Under the pieces are notes generated by a model. That model was not told the DNA's origin. It searched no databases and saw only the letters and a list, made by a program, of their open reading frames with translations. Positions 6,658 through 7,301 of a DNA stretch of 7,301 nt are shown here, one piece after another (within the stretch, counting starts at the first letter, position 1; each line of letters starts with the position of its first letter). The stretch spans positions 1 through 7,301 of the forward strand of contig JAESTN010000292.1 of the NCBI GenBank assembly GCA_016763595.1, given 5' to 3'. The position numbers were made by a program, and so were the translations under genes. The DNA comes from Flavobacteriaceae bacterium (lineage in GTDB: Bacteria; Bacteroidota; Bacteroidia; Flavobacteriales; Flavobacteriaceae).

Positions 6658-7301
6658 TTACAAAACTCCTACTTGCTTCATACAAGCATGCATCATTTCA
6701 TAAGTTCTTTCAATATCATTATCTAATCCTATAGAAAAGCGAATTAGTCCATCTGACAGTCCCATTTCTTTTTGTTCATCTTCTGGTATTTCTGATGATG
6801 TAGATGTTCCTGGAGCAGAGAATAGTGTTTTATAAAACCCTAAACTCACAGCTAAATACCCTAAGTTCTTCTCTTGCATTAATTCCATTAGTGCGTTTGC
6901 TTTCTCTAAAGATCCTGCATCAATAGTTAACATTCCGCCATATCCATACTCCTCATTCATCATTGACGTAAATATTTCATGAGAAGGGTGCGATTTTAAA
7001 CCAGGGTACACAGTTTTTAATCCATGAGCTTCAAATTTCTCTGCTAAAAAACTCGCATTTACACTGTGCTGCTTCATTCTTATATGTAAGGTTCTCATGT
7101 TCTTTAAAATTGATGAAGAACGTAAAGAATCCATAGAAGCTCCTAACAACATACTTGCGCCATCAATCACACTTTTTAAAGAATTCACAAATTCTGATGT
7201 CCCACAGACAACACCACCCATAGTATCTGAAGAGCCATTGATAAATTTTGTCAAACTATGTATCACTACATCTGCACCATGTTGCACTGGAGAAATTGAT
7301 A
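6658..7301 (-). CDS. Cys/Met-metabolism PLP-dependent enzyme (cystathionine gamma-synthase / methionine gamma-lyase type), C-terminal part
   Basis: 213 residues and the stop are visible; the N-terminal half lies beyond the right edge (family members are about 390-430 residues). The reading frame stays open to the edge, so the GTG at 7285-7287 is an internal valine (SISPVQHGADVV), not a start. The PLP-binding lysine is in SLTKFINGSSDTMGG, codon 7246-7248. GYLAVSLGFYKTLFSAPG and TSTSSEIP correspond to the active-site SLG region after the large domain, and GLIRFSIGLD near the C-terminus holds the arginine expected to bind the substrate carboxylate. These enzymes are cytoplasmic and carry out gamma-elimination or gamma-replacement on sulfur amino acids or their precursors. 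Which reaction applies cannot be decided from this half: the S-x-P-G-T-S-T-S stretch differs from the HPASMTH of classical cystathionine enzymes. Flavobacterial homologs are often named only as a PLP-dependent transferase. A terminator lies 67 bases downstream, within the convergent gene. Confidence 0.88.
   Translation of the reverse strand, partial: SISPVQHGADVVIHSLTKFINGSSDTMGGVVCGTSEFVNSLKSVIDGASMLLGASMDSLRSSSILKNMRTLHIRMKQHSVNASFLAEKFEAHGLKTVYPGLKSHPSHEIFTSMMNEEYGYGGMLTIDAGSLEKANALMELMQEKNLGYLAVSLGFYKTLFSAPGTSTSSEIPEDEQKEMGLSDGLIRFSIGLDNDIERTYEMMHACMKQVGVL

Noticed and set aside
6674..6688. Inverted repeat TGCTT-CATAC-AAGCA as a plus-strand terminator for the hydrolase gene
   Set aside because: The stem is only 5 bases and no T tract follows it.

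Overview
The window looks like an ordinary chromosomal stretch from a member of the Bacteroidota, most likely a marine-type Flavobacteriaceae. The reasons are the strongly AT-rich sequence, the lack of Shine-Dalgarno sites, two exact copies of the Bacteroidota -7 promoter box (TACATTTG, fitting TAnnTTTG), and protein sequences that read like flavobacterial versions of their families, notably the Porin_10-type protein, NhaC and the Cys/Met-type PLP enzyme. No rRNA, tRNA, CRISPR array, insertion sequence, phage gene or defence gene was seen. No gap between genes reaches 300 bases; the longest is 488-663.

Layout from left to right. Positions 1-487 (minus) hold the N-terminal half of a nucleoid-associated protein of the NdpA/YejK family, cut by the window edge. 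A spacer follows with a candidate promoter for that gene and a degenerate palindromic element that looks like a dispersed intergenic repeat. Next is rnhB (RNase HII, minus). Divergent from it is a two-gene plus-strand unit: a 654-residue predicted outer-membrane porin and, 3 bases later, a 79-residue membrane protein. These meet tail to tail (1 base between stops) a GNAT acetyltransferase on the minus strand. Upstream of that are a clear intrinsic terminator and the nhaC Na+/H+ antiporter gene (minus). Divergent from nhaC is a YdjM-type membrane-bound metal-dependent hydrolase (plus). Its stop codon directly abuts that of a Cys/Met-metabolism PLP enzyme (minus), which runs off the right edge.

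The genes do not form one pathway. They are housekeeping and envelope functions: RNA/DNA hybrid repair, nucleoid association, outer-membrane permeability, sodium/proton balance and sulfur amino-acid metabolism. I found no convincing novel system. The points most worth a second look are small-scale: a terminator for the PLP gene embedded in the coding sequence of the convergent hydrolase; a promoter that moves the hydrolase start to 5635 and implies a nearly leaderless mRNA; a terminator hairpin ending 13 bases before the acetyltransferase start codon; the repeat-like element abutting the rnhB stop; and the tightly coupled porin and small membrane protein pair.
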